DNA of 64,000 nucleotides from Agromyces agglutinans (GCF_009647605.1 NZ_WJIF01000004.1:196435-260434); one strand, 5' to 3'; shown: positions 8,552-18,142, counted from the stretch's first letter. Made by a program: numbers and translations. Notes: generated by a model from the sequence alone, not told the origin.

Positions 8552-9727
8552 ATGCACGCCCGACTCGATGCCGCCGATCGTCGCCCGATCGTGCGCATCC
8601 TCGGAACGCACGGAATCCCTGCGGGCTACGGCGGGTTCGAGACGGCGGCCGAGAACGTCGCGCTCCATCTGCGCGACGCCGGTTGGCGTCCGGTGGTCTA
8701 CTGCCAGGCCAACGGCGATGGCGCGATCGTCGAGGACGTGTGGAACGGCATCGAGCGGGTGACCATTCCCGTCGCGCGCGATGGATGGCTGGGAACATCC
8801 CTCTTCGACCTCCGGTCGATCGGGCACGCCGCCCGCCATCGCGACGTCTGCCTCACCTTCGGGTACAACACCGCGGTGTTCAACGTCGTGCAACGCGTGC
8901 TGGGCATCCGAAACGTCATCAACATGGACGGCATCGAGTGGTCGCGTGCGCGATGGGGGTGGCCGCGACAGGCCATCCTCTACGTGAACGAGCGGATCGC
9001 CTGCTGGGTGGGCGACGCGCTCATCGCCGACCACCCGGTCATCGAGGAATACCTCGCCCGCAAGGCCCGGCGCAGCAAGCTGCACACGATCACCTATGGT
9101 GCGAACGCGGTCGCGGACGCCCCGACCGACCCGGTGACCGCCCTCGGCCTCGAACCCGGCGGGTATGCGACCATCGTCTGCAGGCCGATCCCCGAGAACT
9201 CGATCCTGGAGCTCGTCACCGCCTTCTCGCGGCGACCCCGCGGGTTCCGGCTGGCCGTGCTCGGCACGTACACCGATGCCGATCCCTTCCACCGCGAGGT
9301 CAGGGCGGCCGCAGGCCCGGAGGTCGTCTTCCCCGGGCCGGTCTACGACCCCGACGCCCTCGCCGCGATCCGATTCCACTCGGTCGCCTACCTGCACGGG
9401 CACACCGTCGGCGGCACCAATCCCTCGCTCGTGGAGGCGATGGCGGCCGGCAACCCAGTCCTCGCCCACGACAACCCGTACAACAGATGGGTCGCCGGAG
9501 ACGGCGCGCTCTACTTCGGCTCGCCGGACGAGGCCGCCGATCGGCTCGACGAACTGCTCGCCTCCCCGTCGACGCGGAACTCGCTCAGCGTGCGGGCGCG
9601 TGCCCGCCACGCCGAGGAGTTCACCTGGGAGCGCGTGGCCGGACAGTACGAGGTGTTGCTGCGCGAGATCGCCGGCACAGCATCGGCGATCCCCACACCG
9701 TCGACGATCACGGAGGGCAGCGCATGA
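8552..9727 (+). CDS. Glycosyltransferase with DUF1972 N-terminus (rhamnosyltransferase-like)
   Basis: 391 residues. ATG at 8552 is preferred because GGAG lies 6 bases before it; ATG at 8540 is an alternative. The N-terminus VRILGTHGIPAGYGGFET is the typical DUF1972 opening found in capsule rhamnosyl- and related transferases. The C-terminal Rossmann half has YLHGHTVGGTNPSLVEAM, the GT4 donor-site signature with the conserved glutamates. It probably extends the lipid-linked repeat unit in the cytoplasm. Its stop overlaps the ATG of the following dehydrogenase gene (ATGA). Confidence 0.85.
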   Translation: MHARLDAADRRPIVRILGTHGIPAGYGGFETAAENVALHLRDAGWRPVVYCQANGDGAIVEDVWNGIERVTIPVARDGWLGTSLFDLRSIGHAARHRDVCLTFGYNTAVFNVVQRVLGIRNVINMDGIEWSRARWGWPRQAILYVNERIACWVGDALIADHPVIEEYLARKARRSKLHTITYGANAVADAPTDPVTALGLEPGGYATIVCRPIPENSILELVTAFSRRPRGFRLAVLGTYTDADPFHREVRAAAGPEVVFPGPVYDPDALAAIRFHSVAYLHGHTVGGTNPSLVEAMAAGNPVLAHDNPYNRWVAGDGALYFGSPDEAADRLDELLASPSTRNSLSVRARARHAEEFTWERVAGQYEVLLREIAGTASAIPTPSTITEGSA

Positions 9728-10824
9728 TCAGGGTCGGAGTCGTCGGGCTCGGGAAGATGGGGCTGTCTCATCTCGCGATGATCAACGCGCATCCCGAGGT
9801 ATCGGTCGAAGCGGTCGTCGACTCGACCGGCTACATCCTCGACGTGCTGGGGAAGTACACGGGATTGGTGACGTTCGGCGACTACGAGCGGATGCTCGAA
9901 GCCGTCGAACTCGACGCCGTGCTGATCGCCACGCCGACCCGGTTCCACGGACCCATGGTGCGCACCGCGCTCGAGCGCGGACTGCATGTGTTCTGCGAGA
10001 AGCCGCTGTGTTTGACCTCGGCCGAGTCCGCCGAACTCGCGAGTCTGGCAACGGAGCGAGGGCTCGTCACGCAGGTCGGCTATCACAACCGGTTCGTGGG
10101 CGCCTTCCGCGAGGTGCGCCGATTGCTCGACCTCGGTGCGGTCGGCCGGGTCACGCACTTGCACGCAGAGGCGTACGGGCCGGTCGTGCTGCGGCCCAAG
10201 GGTTCGACCTGGCGTACCCAGCGCACCGAGGGTGGAGGGGCGCTGTACGACTATGCCGCCCACCCGATCGACCTGCTCACCTGGTATGCCGGCGCGCCCG
10301 TCGGGGTCGGCGGCACCGTGCTCGGCAGCGTCTTCTCGGCCGACACCGAGGACGAGGTGTTCAGCACGCTCTTCTTCGAGGATGCGGTCTCCGCACAGGT
10401 GTCCGTCAACTGGTCCGACGAGTCGTTCCGGAAGATGACGACGAGGATCACGGTCATCGGTACCGCCGGCCGCATCCAAGCCGATCGGCAGGAGGTGCAG
10501 ACGTACCTTCGCGCGACCGCGCCGCCGATCGACGGTTATGACACCGGCTGGAACGTCCGCTACACGACCGAGCTGACCGAACCGGTGTGGTACTACCTCC
10601 GCGGTGAGGAGTACAGCGCGCAACTCGACCATTTCATCAGGCGCATCTACGAGCCCGACGTCGAGGCGGCGAACGATTTCGCGAGCGCGATGCTGACCGA
10701 CCGGATCATCGAGATGATGACGGCGGATGCCGCGGCCGGGCCCTCGGTCACGTCCGGCGCCTTCGCGCCTGCGCCAGCGGTGCCGGCGAAGCGCCGACGA
10801 CAGCTGCTCAGGAGGCGGGCATGA
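9724..10824 (+). CDS. Gfo/Idh/MocA-family oxidoreductase
   Basis: 366 residues. The N-terminal Rossmann motif is VGVVGLGKMGLSHL, and the family's EKP signature is present as VFCEKPLCLT near residue 97. The C-terminal alpha/beta domain holds GGGALYDYAAHPIDLLTW, the typical substrate-side GGG-x-D-x-x-x-H region. Enzymes of this family oxidise or epimerise sugars with NAD(P). In this setting it most likely modifies a nucleotide sugar for the exopolysaccharide. Four-base overlaps with both neighbours show a tightly coupled operon. Confidence 0.85.
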   Translation: MIRVGVVGLGKMGLSHLAMINAHPEVSVEAVVDSTGYILDVLGKYTGLVTFGDYERMLEAVELDAVLIATPTRFHGPMVRTALERGLHVFCEKPLCLTSAESAELASLATERGLVTQVGYHNRFVGAFREVRRLLDLGAVGRVTHLHAEAYGPVVLRPKGSTWRTQRTEGGGALYDYAAHPIDLLTWYAGAPVGVGGTVLGSVFSADTEDEVFSTLFFEDAVSAQVSVNWSDESFRKMTTRITVIGTAGRIQADRQEVQTYLRATAPPIDGYDTGWNVRYTTELTEPVWYYLRGEEYSAQLDHFIRRIYEPDVEAANDFASAMLTDRIIEMMTADAAAGPSVTSGAFAPAPAVPAKRRRQLLRRRA

Positions 10825-11720
10825 CCATCGAGCACCCAGGCACGACTACGGCGAACCGGCTCGACCGAGTGATCTTCGGAGACAATCAGTTCTTCGGTGT
10901 GAACCACATGTCGGAGGAACGGGCTCGCGCGCAGGCGATGCGATTCCAGGACGCGGACGCGATCATGGCGGTTCTCGATGACGCGGTCGACTCCGGGGTG
11001 ACCACGTTCATGTGCACAACGCACGATCGGATCGCCGAGATCACGGACCGCGTGCGAGCACAGCCCGATCGGTACGCCCACTTCACCTTCCTTCCGTGCA
11101 TGCCGTACGCGCACAAGTACGCCGACGCCGTCACCGAGCACGGCATGCTCGGTGCGCTCCGCCGCTTCCTCCCCGAGGAAGGCGCGATGAACGCCATGGT
11201 CCGAGGCGGTCGCTCGCTCGCCACCAAGGACATCGAGGGTCTCGTCACGCTCCTCATCGACGCTGAGATGGCGATGTTCCGCGGGACGCGCACGCCGGTC
11301 ATCTGGCTGCAGAATGTCGTGACCGACCTCCTCCTCGGTCTCGGATTCGTCGACGCCTTCGCGATGTTCGCCGAACACGCCCGGAGCCGATACCACGCTG
11401 AGCCCGGCTTCATCACGATGAACCTTCCGATGCTGTTGCCCGCGCTCGATCGCGCGGGTGTCGCGAACCCGCTCGTGTGCGCGAACATCAACAAGATCGG
11501 ATTTCGGATGTCCGGCGGCATGGACAGCTACCGCGACGCGCTGGAGCAGCGGCCGTTCCGCGCGGTCGCCATGTCTGTTTTCGCCTCGGGCGCCATCCCG
11601 GCGGGCGAGGCGATCGAGTGGATCTTCGCCCAGCCGAACATCGAGTCCATCGTCTTCGGCGCTTCGTCCAAGCGGCACATCGCCGAGACGGTCGCCCTCG
11701 TCCGAGAGCACGCAGTGTAG
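10821..11720 (+). CDS. Conserved protein of unknown function in the exopolysaccharide operon
   Basis: 299 residues, ATGA-coupled to the dehydrogenase gene. I do not recognise a named family. It starts RVIFGDNQFFGVNHMSEER and ends with SIVFGASSKRHIAETVAL, which resembles the last strand and helix of aldo/keto-reductase-like TIM barrels (IVFGAS). Alternating beta/alpha stretches throughout fit a barrel. No nucleotide-binding loop, signal peptide or membrane segment is seen. Its position suggests work on the same sugar intermediate as the upstream dehydrogenase. This is inference. Confidence 0.7.
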   Translation: MTIEHPGTTTANRLDRVIFGDNQFFGVNHMSEERARAQAMRFQDADAIMAVLDDAVDSGVTTFMCTTHDRIAEITDRVRAQPDRYAHFTFLPCMPYAHKYADAVTEHGMLGALRRFLPEEGAMNAMVRGGRSLATKDIEGLVTLLIDAEMAMFRGTRTPVIWLQNVVTDLLLGLGFVDAFAMFAEHARSRYHAEPGFITMNLPMLLPALDRAGVANPLVCANINKIGFRMSGGMDSYRDALEQRPFRAVAMSVFASGAIPAGEAIEWIFAQPNIESIVFGASSKRHIAETVALVREHAV

Positions 11721-11727
11721 GTCGGGT

Positions 11728-12816
11728 ATGCGCGTCCTCTTCGACGGGTTCTGGTGGGGAGTCGGCCCGGTCTCGAATCGCCAGGTGATGCGCGAGTTCA
11801 TCCTGGCCTGGGCAGCCGTGTTCCCGCAGGACGAGCTGGTCGTGGCCGTGCGGCGCAGGCACGCGGCGTTCGCTCGCGAAGAACTTCCCGACCGTGTGGC
11901 AGTCGTCACCACGAGGTTCGCCCCGCAAGGGATCAGCGCGATCCTCGAACTTCCCTTCCTGGCACGCCGAGTCGGTGCCGACCTCACGCTGACCCACAAC
12001 TTCACGCCCTGGTTCGGGCGTTCGGCCGTGTTCATCCACGATTTCATGTTCCTCACCTCGCCCGAGTGGTTCACGCTTCGGGAACGCTGCTACTTCGCAC
12101 TCATGCCGGCCACCGTGCGTCTCAGCCGCATCATCTTCACGTCGTCCGCCACGGAAGCTCGGCGCATCGCCGGCTTCGTGGGAGCTCGCCCCGTCGTGCC
12201 GGTCGGGCTGGCCGTGGGAAGCGGTCTGCTCGATGCGCGGCTGACCCGGCCCAACGGCATCGACGATGTGGTCGGCTTCCACCTCGCGGTCGGGCGGCTG
12301 AACGCCCGCAAGAACCTCGGCAACGCGATACTCGGTTCGATGGCCTCCGGAGTCGTCGACGCGCGGTCACCGCTCGTGATCGTCGGCGAACCGGGCGGGC
12401 GCTCGGCGAAGCTTCCCTCGGGGGTCGCAGAGGCCGTCCGGCGGGGGGCGGTCCGGTTCCTCGGGCGCGTCGACGACGGGGAGCTCGCGTGGCTCTACGC
12501 ACACACGGACGGTTTGCTCTTCCTGAGCCTCGACGAGGGGTTCGGTCTGCCGACCCTCGAGGCAAGGGCGTTCGGTGCACCGCTGCTCGCCAGCGACATC
12601 CCGGTGTTTCGCGAAATCCTCGGCGATGCGGGAGCGGTCTTCGTCGATCCGCGCGACCCGGTCGCGATCGCGGACGGCATCCGGCGGCTCCCGCGGCGGG
12701 GGACCGCGGGCGTGGCCGGCGTCGCGAGCGAGTACTCGTGGGAGCGCAGCGTGCGTACGATCCGAGCGGCGTCGCTTCCCGCGGCCGATGCGCTCAGTAC
12801 GCCCCGTCGCGCTTGA
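11728..12816 (+). CDS. Glycosyltransferase, GT4 family
   Basis: 362 residues from the ATG at 11728, 7 bp after the previous stop. The donor-binding half begins with VGRLNARKNLGNAI and contains VRFLGRVDDGELAWLYAH and FLSLDEGFGLPTLEARAFG, a clear GT4 (GPGTF) signature with the E-x7-E motif. The N-terminal acceptor half includes HNFTPWFGRSAVFIHDFMF, seen in mannosyltransferase-like members. It probably transfers one sugar to the repeat unit. The last 23 bp overlap the end of the convergent glycosylphosphotransferase gene. Confidence 0.87.
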   Translation: MRVLFDGFWWGVGPVSNRQVMREFILAWAAVFPQDELVVAVRRRHAAFAREELPDRVAVVTTRFAPQGISAILELPFLARRVGADLTLTHNFTPWFGRSAVFIHDFMFLTSPEWFTLRERCYFALMPATVRLSRIIFTSSATEARRIAGFVGARPVVPVGLAVGSGLLDARLTRPNGIDDVVGFHLAVGRLNARKNLGNAILGSMASGVVDARSPLVIVGEPGGRSAKLPSGVAEAVRRGAVRFLGRVDDGELAWLYAHTDGLLFLSLDEGFGLPTLEARAFGAPLLASDIPVFREILGDAGAVFVDPRDPVAIADGIRRLPRRGTAGVAGVASEYSWERSVRTIRAASLPAADALSTPRRA

Positions 12817-14326
12817 GCACACTGCGCACCGTACGCCAGATGATCATGAGATCACCGGTGAGCGACCAGTTCTCCACGTAGTAGAGGTCCAGCCGGACGC
12901 TCTCCTCCCAATCCAGATCGCTGCGTCCGCTGATCTGCCAGAGACCGGTGAGGCCGGGCTTGATCATGAGCCGGCGAGAGACCACGCCATCGTATGCGTC
13001 TGCCTCGGCGACGAGCGGGGGGCGTGGGCCCACCACGCTCATCTCACCGATCAAGATGTTCCAGAACTGGGGAAGCTCGTCGAGCGAGTGCGCTCGAAGG
13101 ATGCGGCCGATGCGGGTCACTCGAGGGTCATCCCGCACCTTGAAGAGCAGGCCGTTGCCCTCATTGCGATCGCGGAGTTCGCTGAGACGCTCCTCTGCGT
13201 CGAGGCACATCGACCGGAACTTCAGCATCTCGAACGTCTGGCCGTCGCGCCCGCATCGGGTCTGGCGGAAGAAGATCGGGCCGCCGTCGTCGAGACGGAT
13301 CACCATAGCGACCACGAGCATCACCGGTGCGACCAGCAGCAGTGCGAGGCCTGCGAAGACCACGTCGAACGCGCGCTTCGCCACATGCCGAACCCCGTCG
13401 AACACGGGGATCTCGACGTGCAGTAGAGGTAGCCCCTCGACGGGCCGGAAGTGGATGCGCGGGCCCGCGACGTCAGTGAGCCGCGATGACAGGACGAGCT
13501 CGGTGTTGGTCCCCTCGAGATCCCATCCCAGGCGTCGCAGCCGATCGCCGTCGGAGCCGAGGTCGCCGGTGACGATCACCGCGTCAGCGCGGGCCTCGGT
13601 GGCGGCACCCGCGGCGTCGGCGACGCTCGCGAGCACAGGCAACTCGGCACCGCCGAGTTCGAGCGTGGTGGTCGGGGCGTCATCGGACACGACGCCGATG
13701 ACGTGAAAGCCCGCCGCGGTGTTGCGTTCGACTTGGCGGACGACGTAGCCAACGTCGGCGAGCGTACCGATCACGATGGCGCGCGAGAGGTAGTGCCCGC
13801 GCACTCGCTGGTGCAGCAGCCACTTGCGCCAGAGCCAACGGGCCAGGAGGAGCGCGCCCCCGCCCGCGGGGAGGGCGACGATGAAGTACCAGCGGGGGGA
13901 GTCTGCGCCAATGAGAAGGAGGAGGAATGCGAGGACGCCGAAGGCGGCCGCCGTCGCATTCGCGACCCGCTTGTACTCGGTCGCTCCGGCGCCGGCCGCG
14001 TGCGGATCGCGGGTGCGGAATACGGTCAGGGCGATCGACCAGATCGCCGCGATGAGCACGGGCACGCCGATGTATTGGAGCGCCGGTTCCTCGGCGACCG
14101 CCGGTCCCTCGACGAGGAGGCGGATCCACACGCTGGCGAGCACGGATGCGGCAACGAGCACTGTGTCGGTGAATCGAAGGCGATCGCGGTAGCGCTGAAG
14201 CGCCTTGGAACCAGTGGTACCGCGAAGCTGCGTGCTGCGGGATGCGGCCGCGGCGTCTCGACCTCGCGCGGGTGGCGCGAGGCGCGCGTTGTCGCCCGGA
14301 TCAGCAGGCGTCGGGACCGAGCTCAT
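12794..14326 (-). CDS. Exopolysaccharide polyprenyl glycosylphosphotransferase (WbaP/CpsE-like)
   Basis: 510 residues. Four N-terminal membrane helices (about residues 50-165) are followed by a nucleotide-fold middle region (SRAIVIGTLADVGYVVRQV), a further helix (VVFAGLALLLVAPVMLVVAMV) and the catalytic bacterial sugar transferase domain. That domain shows FEMLKFRSMC, SLDELPQFWNIL, MSVVGPRPP and PGLTGLWQISGRSD. The family transfers a sugar phosphate to undecaprenyl phosphate, the first step of repeat-unit synthesis. It is transcribed away from a long gene-free region (14327-14690) that must hold its promoter. Confidence 0.92.
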   Translation of the reverse strand: MSSVPTPADPGDNARLAPPARGRDAAAASRSTQLRGTTGSKALQRYRDRLRFTDTVLVAASVLASVWIRLLVEGPAVAEEPALQYIGVPVLIAAIWSIALTVFRTRDPHAAGAGATEYKRVANATAAAFGVLAFLLLLIGADSPRWYFIVALPAGGGALLLARWLWRKWLLHQRVRGHYLSRAIVIGTLADVGYVVRQVERNTAAGFHVIGVVSDDAPTTTLELGGAELPVLASVADAAGAATEARADAVIVTGDLGSDGDRLRRLGWDLEGTNTELVLSSRLTDVAGPRIHFRPVEGLPLLHVEIPVFDGVRHVAKRAFDVVFAGLALLLVAPVMLVVAMVIRLDDGGPIFFRQTRCGRDGQTFEMLKFRSMCLDAEERLSELRDRNEGNGLLFKVRDDPRVTRIGRILRAHSLDELPQFWNILIGEMSVVGPRPPLVAEADAYDGVVSRRLMIKPGLTGLWQISGRSDLDWEESVRLDLYYVENWSLTGDLMIIWRTVRSVLKRDGAY

Positions 14327-14690
14327 GGGAGGCAGCTGCGGTAACCCCGGGCGGAAGCTTCACGATCGAGCGGGCGCTCTGTGTCATGCGAAGAGCCATC
14401 GGGTTTCCACGTTCGGGTTCTCTGGGTAACGGGGCGATACACGCTGGGAGCGGGAATCGCGGGCAGATCCCCGAATGCGCCGGGGATCACGATTCACTGA
14501 ACGGTTGCTGAAGATCTGGTAACGGGACACGTTGACGCTATGCCCCGCGAGCGGCCCGGTTCTTCTCCCAAAACGGGTGGCACCCTCTTGGGGGTACCCG
14601 GCGAGGTCGATGGCTCGACGGAATGGTGCAGCCGGCGCGCCGAGTCGATCCGCCGAGTGCGGCGGTTCGGCACCGCCCGCTGCGATCAGC
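14327..14690. other. Gene-free region upstream of the glycosylphosphotransferase
   Basis: 364 bp with no credible coding sequence. It separates the exopolysaccharide locus from the hydrolase gene and should carry the leftward promoter of the glycosylphosphotransferase. I see no perfect operator. A TTGACG string at 14532 reads rightward, where no gene follows. Confidence 0.5.
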
Positions 14691-15392
14691 TCAGGCGACC
14701 GGCAGCGCCGCCGCGATCGCCTGGCCGAGCTGCACGGGCTTCGTGAACTGCGGCCAGTGACCGGTCGGCAGGTCGACGTAGTCGACCTGCTTCACCCGCG
14801 CGAGCTCGGCGACCCAGGGGGCGCCCGCGGCGATCGACTCGACCAGCAGCGAGCTCGGGAACTCGCATGCGATGACCGTGATCGGCACGTCGTAGCGGCG
14901 CTCGTCGGTCAGCCGGATCGGGTCGCTCGTGACCGCGGCAGGCTCGGGGATCGCGCGGGCGCGGAACGCCGCGCGCAGGTCGTCGTCGAGGTCGACCAGG
15001 TCGGCCTCTTCGAAGACCGACCAGTCGGGCAGCGGCACCTCGCCGTCGACCACCGGCAGTTCGTCGTTGATCGACTGCCCGTCGCCGAGCGGGCCGGCGT
15101 CGACGTAGATCACCTTCGCGATGCGATCGGGCCGCGCGTCGACCACGCCGTGCGCGACCGCCCCGCCGCCCGAGTGGCCGACGAGCACGACGGGGCCGTC
15201 GAGGTGATCGACGAGCGCGACCACGGCGGCGATGTGGTCGGCCAGGCCGATGCCCGACCGGTCGGCGTCGACCGACTCGAGGCCCGGCAGCGTGACCGGG
15301 TGCAGTCGGTGCCCGGTCTCTTCGAGCACGGGCATCACCTGCCGCCACGAGGATGCGTCGAGCCAGAAACCGGGGATGAGGATGACGTCCAT
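14691..15392 (-). CDS. Alpha/beta hydrolase
   Basis: 233 residues, the usual size for a single-domain alpha/beta hydrolase. The oxyanion-hole region is ILIPGFWLDASSW at the N-terminus. The nucleophile elbow is VVLVGHSGGGAV (serine near residue 94) and the catalytic histidine is in VDYVDLPTGHWPQ near residue 212. No signal peptide. The family includes esterases and lactonases, and the substrate cannot be read from sequence. It is 9 bp downstream of the EamA transporter gene on the same strand, so the two are probably co-transcribed. Confidence 0.82.
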   Translation of the reverse strand: MDVILIPGFWLDASSWRQVMPVLEETGHRLHPVTLPGLESVDADRSGIGLADHIAAVVALVDHLDGPVVLVGHSGGGAVAHGVVDARPDRIAKVIYVDAGPLGDGQSINDELPVVDGEVPLPDWSVFEEADLVDLDDDLRAAFRARAIPEPAAVTSDPIRLTDERRYDVPITVIACEFPSSLLVESIAAGAPWVAELARVKQVDYVDLPTGHWPQFTKPVQLGQAIAAALPVA

Positions 15393-15401
15393 GGATTGAA
15401 G

Positions 15402-16415
15402 CTAGCCCCGACCGCCGACATCGGCGAGGGGTCGATCGCCGCTGCCGCCACCGCCACCGCTGCCGCCACCACTGCCGCCGCCGCCCGCGCGTCGACCGCG
15501 GCCGACCGCCCCGGTGGCGAGCACCACGATGCCCGCCGCGAGCACGGCGAGGCCGAGCCACGCCGCCGGCGCGAGGTGCTCGCCGAGCAGCAGCACGCCC
15601 AGCAGCCCCGCGGTCAGCGGCTCGGCGAGCGTGAGCGTCGAGACCGTCGCGGGCGCGAGCCCGCGAAGGCCCGCGCCGAAGAGCACGTACGCGAGCGTCG
15701 TGGTCACGAGCCCGAGCCAGAGCGCCATCGCGATGCCGGCGGGCGTCGCGAGCCACGAGGCATCCGTCGACAGGAGCAGCGGCACACTCACGACCGCAGC
15801 CGCGCCGAACAGGGCGCCCATGCTGCCGGTCGAGCTCCAGCCGCGTTCGATGAGCGCCTTCGCGGCGATCGTGTACACCGCGTACGAGGCGCCGGCGCCG
15901 AGCGAGGCGGCGAGGCCGAGCGGGTCGGCGGCCGCGTCCGACCCGTCGGTGGCCAGCGCGAGGATCACGACGCCGGCCGTCGCGATCGCCGTCGCGACGA
16001 CCCAGCGCGGGCCCGGGAACCGCCGCGACACCGCCCAGTCGAGGGCTCCCGTGAGCACAGGCGCCGATCCGAGCGCGACGACCGTGCCGACGGCGACGCC
16101 GTTGGCCGCCGTGCCCGCGAAGAACGCGGGCTGGTAGGCCACGACGCCGGCGGCGCCGATCAGGACGAGCAGCCAGGCGGGCAGCCGGCGAGCGGCGTCA
16201 CGCGAACGGATGCTCCGGCCCGAGGCATCCCGATCGCCGTCGCGTCGTCTCGCGAGCACGAACTGCAGGCCCGCGACCACTGCGAGCGCGCCGCCGCCGA
16301 TGACGAGTCGCGCCGCGCCGACCGACAGCGGGTCGGCGTCGGGGCCGAGGGCCTGCGCGGTGCCCGTCGTGCCGAAGCAGACGGCCGCGAGCAGGACGGC
16401 GACGACGAAGCGCAT
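15402..16415 (-). CDS. EamA/DMT-family transporter
   Basis: 337 residues with about ten membrane helices in two EamA repeats (about residues 5-150 and 165-300), the standard drug/metabolite exporter layout. The ATG at 16415 is chosen because the membrane protein starts there (MRFVVAVLLAAVCFGTTGTA); ATG at 16433 is an alternative. The C-terminal tail is an unusual low-complexity glycine/serine stretch (AGGGGSGGGSGGGGGSG) that differs from a normal DMT tail and may be length-variable. The transported substrate is unknown. Confidence 0.85.
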   Translation of the reverse strand: MRFVVAVLLAAVCFGTTGTAQALGPDADPLSVGAARLVIGGGALAVVAGLQFVLARRRDGDRDASGRSIRSRDAARRLPAWLLVLIGAAGVVAYQPAFFAGTAANGVAVGTVVALGSAPVLTGALDWAVSRRFPGPRWVVATAIATAGVVILALATDGSDAAADPLGLAASLGAGASYAVYTIAAKALIERGWSSTGSMGALFGAAAVVSVPLLLSTDASWLATPAGIAMALWLGLVTTTLAYVLFGAGLRGLAPATVSTLTLAEPLTAGLLGVLLLGEHLAPAAWLGLAVLAAGIVVLATGAVGRGRRAGGGGSGGGSGGGGGSGDRPLADVGGRG

Positions 16416-16529
16416 CCCACGATTCTGGCGCATCCGTCTACCCGCACCACGCGCCGGATTGCGAACCGGGGCGGGTCGGGCGGCATACTTTCGTGGGGCC
16501 GATTTCCGGGGGCCGGTACGAGGAGGAGC

Positions 16530-17573
16530 ATGCGCGCGGTGCGCTACGCCGGGTTCGGTGCTGAACCCGAGGTCGTCGACGTCGATCGCCCCAACTGTCC
16601 GCCGCGCGGGGCGATCGTGCGGGTGCGCGCGAGCGGCCTCTGCCGCAGCGACTGGCACGCGTGGATGGGCCACGACGACACGGTCAGCCTGCCGCACGTT
16701 CCGGGGCACGAGTTCGCCGGCGAGGTGCTCGAGCTCGGCTCCGAGATCCCGGCCGACAGCGGCTGGCAGGTCGGCGACCGCGTGACCGCGCCGTTCATCA
16801 GTGCCTGCGGCAGGTGCGCGCAGTGCCGGTCCGGCAACGAGCAGGTGTGCGACGCGCAGCAGCAGCCGGGGTTCACGTACTGGGGCTCGTTCGCCGAAGA
16901 GGTCATCGTGCACGAGGCCGAGCTGAACCTCGTGAAGCTCCCCGACGCGCTCGGCTTCGTCGAGGCGGCATCCCTCGGCTGCCGGTTCGCGACCGCCTAC
17001 CGCGCGGTGATCACGCGCGGCCGGCTCCAGCCCGGCGAGCGCATCGCGGTGCACGGATGCGGCGGGGTCGGACTCTCGGCGATCATGATCGCCGTCGCCG
17101 CCGGCGTCGAGACCTACGGCGTGGATGTCTCGGACGCCGCGCTCGAAGCGGTCGAGAAGCTCGGCGCGATCCCCGTGCGGGGCGGCGAGGGCGCCGCCGA
17201 GCGCGTGCGCGAGGTGAGCGAGGGCGGCGTCGAGGTCTCGGTCGACGCGTTCGGCAGCATCGAGACGTCGCTCGCGTCGGTGCGCAGCCTCCGCAAGCGC
17301 GGCCGGCACGTGCAGATCGGGCTGATGACCGGTGATGCCGCGCTCGCCGCGATGCCCATGGATGCGGTGATCGCGGGGGAGCTCGAGCTGCTCGGCAGCC
17401 ACGGCATGACCGTGCGCGAGTACCCCGAGATGCTCGGTGCGGTCGTCACGGGCGCGTTCCGACCCATCGAGCTCGTCGGGCGCACGATCCGCCTCGACGA
17501 CGTGCCCGCGGCCCTCGCCGCGATGGGCGCGGGCGGCGGCGGGTCGGGCATGACCGTCGTCGAGCTGAACTGA
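16530..17573 (+). CDS. Zinc-dependent alcohol dehydrogenase
   Basis: 347 residues with a strong AGGAGGAG ribosome site 1 base before the ATG. The catalytic zinc region is ASGLCRSDWHAWMG and LPHVPGHEFAGEV. The structural zinc site is CGRCAQCRSGNEQVC (four cysteines). The NAD(P)-binding GCGGVGLSAI motif is near residue 175. This is a medium-chain dehydrogenase/reductase oxidising an alcohol to an aldehyde or ketone. It is monocistronic, divergent from the EamA transporter with 114 bp between them. Confidence 0.92.
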   Translation: MRAVRYAGFGAEPEVVDVDRPNCPPRGAIVRVRASGLCRSDWHAWMGHDDTVSLPHVPGHEFAGEVLELGSEIPADSGWQVGDRVTAPFISACGRCAQCRSGNEQVCDAQQQPGFTYWGSFAEEVIVHEAELNLVKLPDALGFVEAASLGCRFATAYRAVITRGRLQPGERIAVHGCGGVGLSAIMIAVAAGVETYGVDVSDAALEAVEKLGAIPVRGGEGAAERVREVSEGGVEVSVDAFGSIETSLASVRSLRKRGRHVQIGLMTGDAALAAMPMDAVIAGELELLGSHGMTVREYPEMLGAVVTGAFRPIELVGRTIRLDDVPAALAAMGAGGGGSGMTVVELN

Positions 17574-17616
17574 GTCGCGTTTCGCGGAGACATCCCTGTC
17601 GCACGAAGGGTGCCGC

Positions 17617-17888
17617 GGGGTAGGCTGTCCCCCATCCACAGCGGGTGCTCACCCGCGCGAAGCCGGCTGGGAAGTCGAAGACCGTCCGGAAACGAACATC
17701 CCCCATCCCCACAGCCCCCGGAGCAACCGGACCCTCGAGCGCCCGTCTGCGGCACTCGGTTCGATGCGCGCGGTCGGGATGAACACACCTCCTCGGCGGA
17801 CTTCCGTCGGGGGAAAGCCGTGCGCACCCCTCGGGATGCGTGCGACGGTCCAGCATCCAGCGGACCGAAGAACACGAAGGAAAACAAC
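17617..17888 (+). promoter_or_regulatory. Probable promoter and long 5' leader of the cold-shock gene
   Basis: The 315 bp between the dehydrogenase and the cold-shock gene hold no credible gene. A TAGGCT -10-like box is at 17620-17625. Transcription from it would give a leader of roughly 255 nt, as is usual for cspA-type mRNAs whose folded leader controls translation by temperature. AAGGA precedes the start codon. Confidence 0.45.
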
Positions 17889-18095
17889 ATGACCACCGGA
17901 ACCGTCAAGTGGTTCAACGCCGAAAAGGGCTTCGGCTTCATCACGCCGGACGACGGCTCGAGCGATGTGTTCGCGCACTTCAGCGCGATCGCGTCCGGAG
18001 GCTTCCGCACGCTCGAAGAGAACCAGCGCGTCGAATTCGACGTCGAGCAGAGCCCCAAGGGTGCGCAGGCCGCGAACATCACCGTCCTGCCCTGA
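17889..18095 (+). CDS. Cold-shock protein (CspA family)
   Basis: 68 residues, full length for the family. The RNP1 motif GFGFI and the RNP2-like motif DVFAHFSAI are intact after the hallmark [11 protein letters not shown] start. It binds single-stranded RNA and DNA as an RNA chaperone. AAGGA lies 8 bases before the ATG. The gene is monocistronic with a long leader upstream and a strong hairpin downstream (18143-18168). Confidence 0.96.
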   Translation: MTTGTVKWFNAEKGFGFITPDDGSSDVFAHFSAIASGGFRTLEENQRVEFDVEQSPKGAQAANITVLP

Positions 18096-18142
18096 GCTTG
18101 TCCGGCCGGGCGGCGGCATCCGTCGCCCCGGCCGCGCAACGC

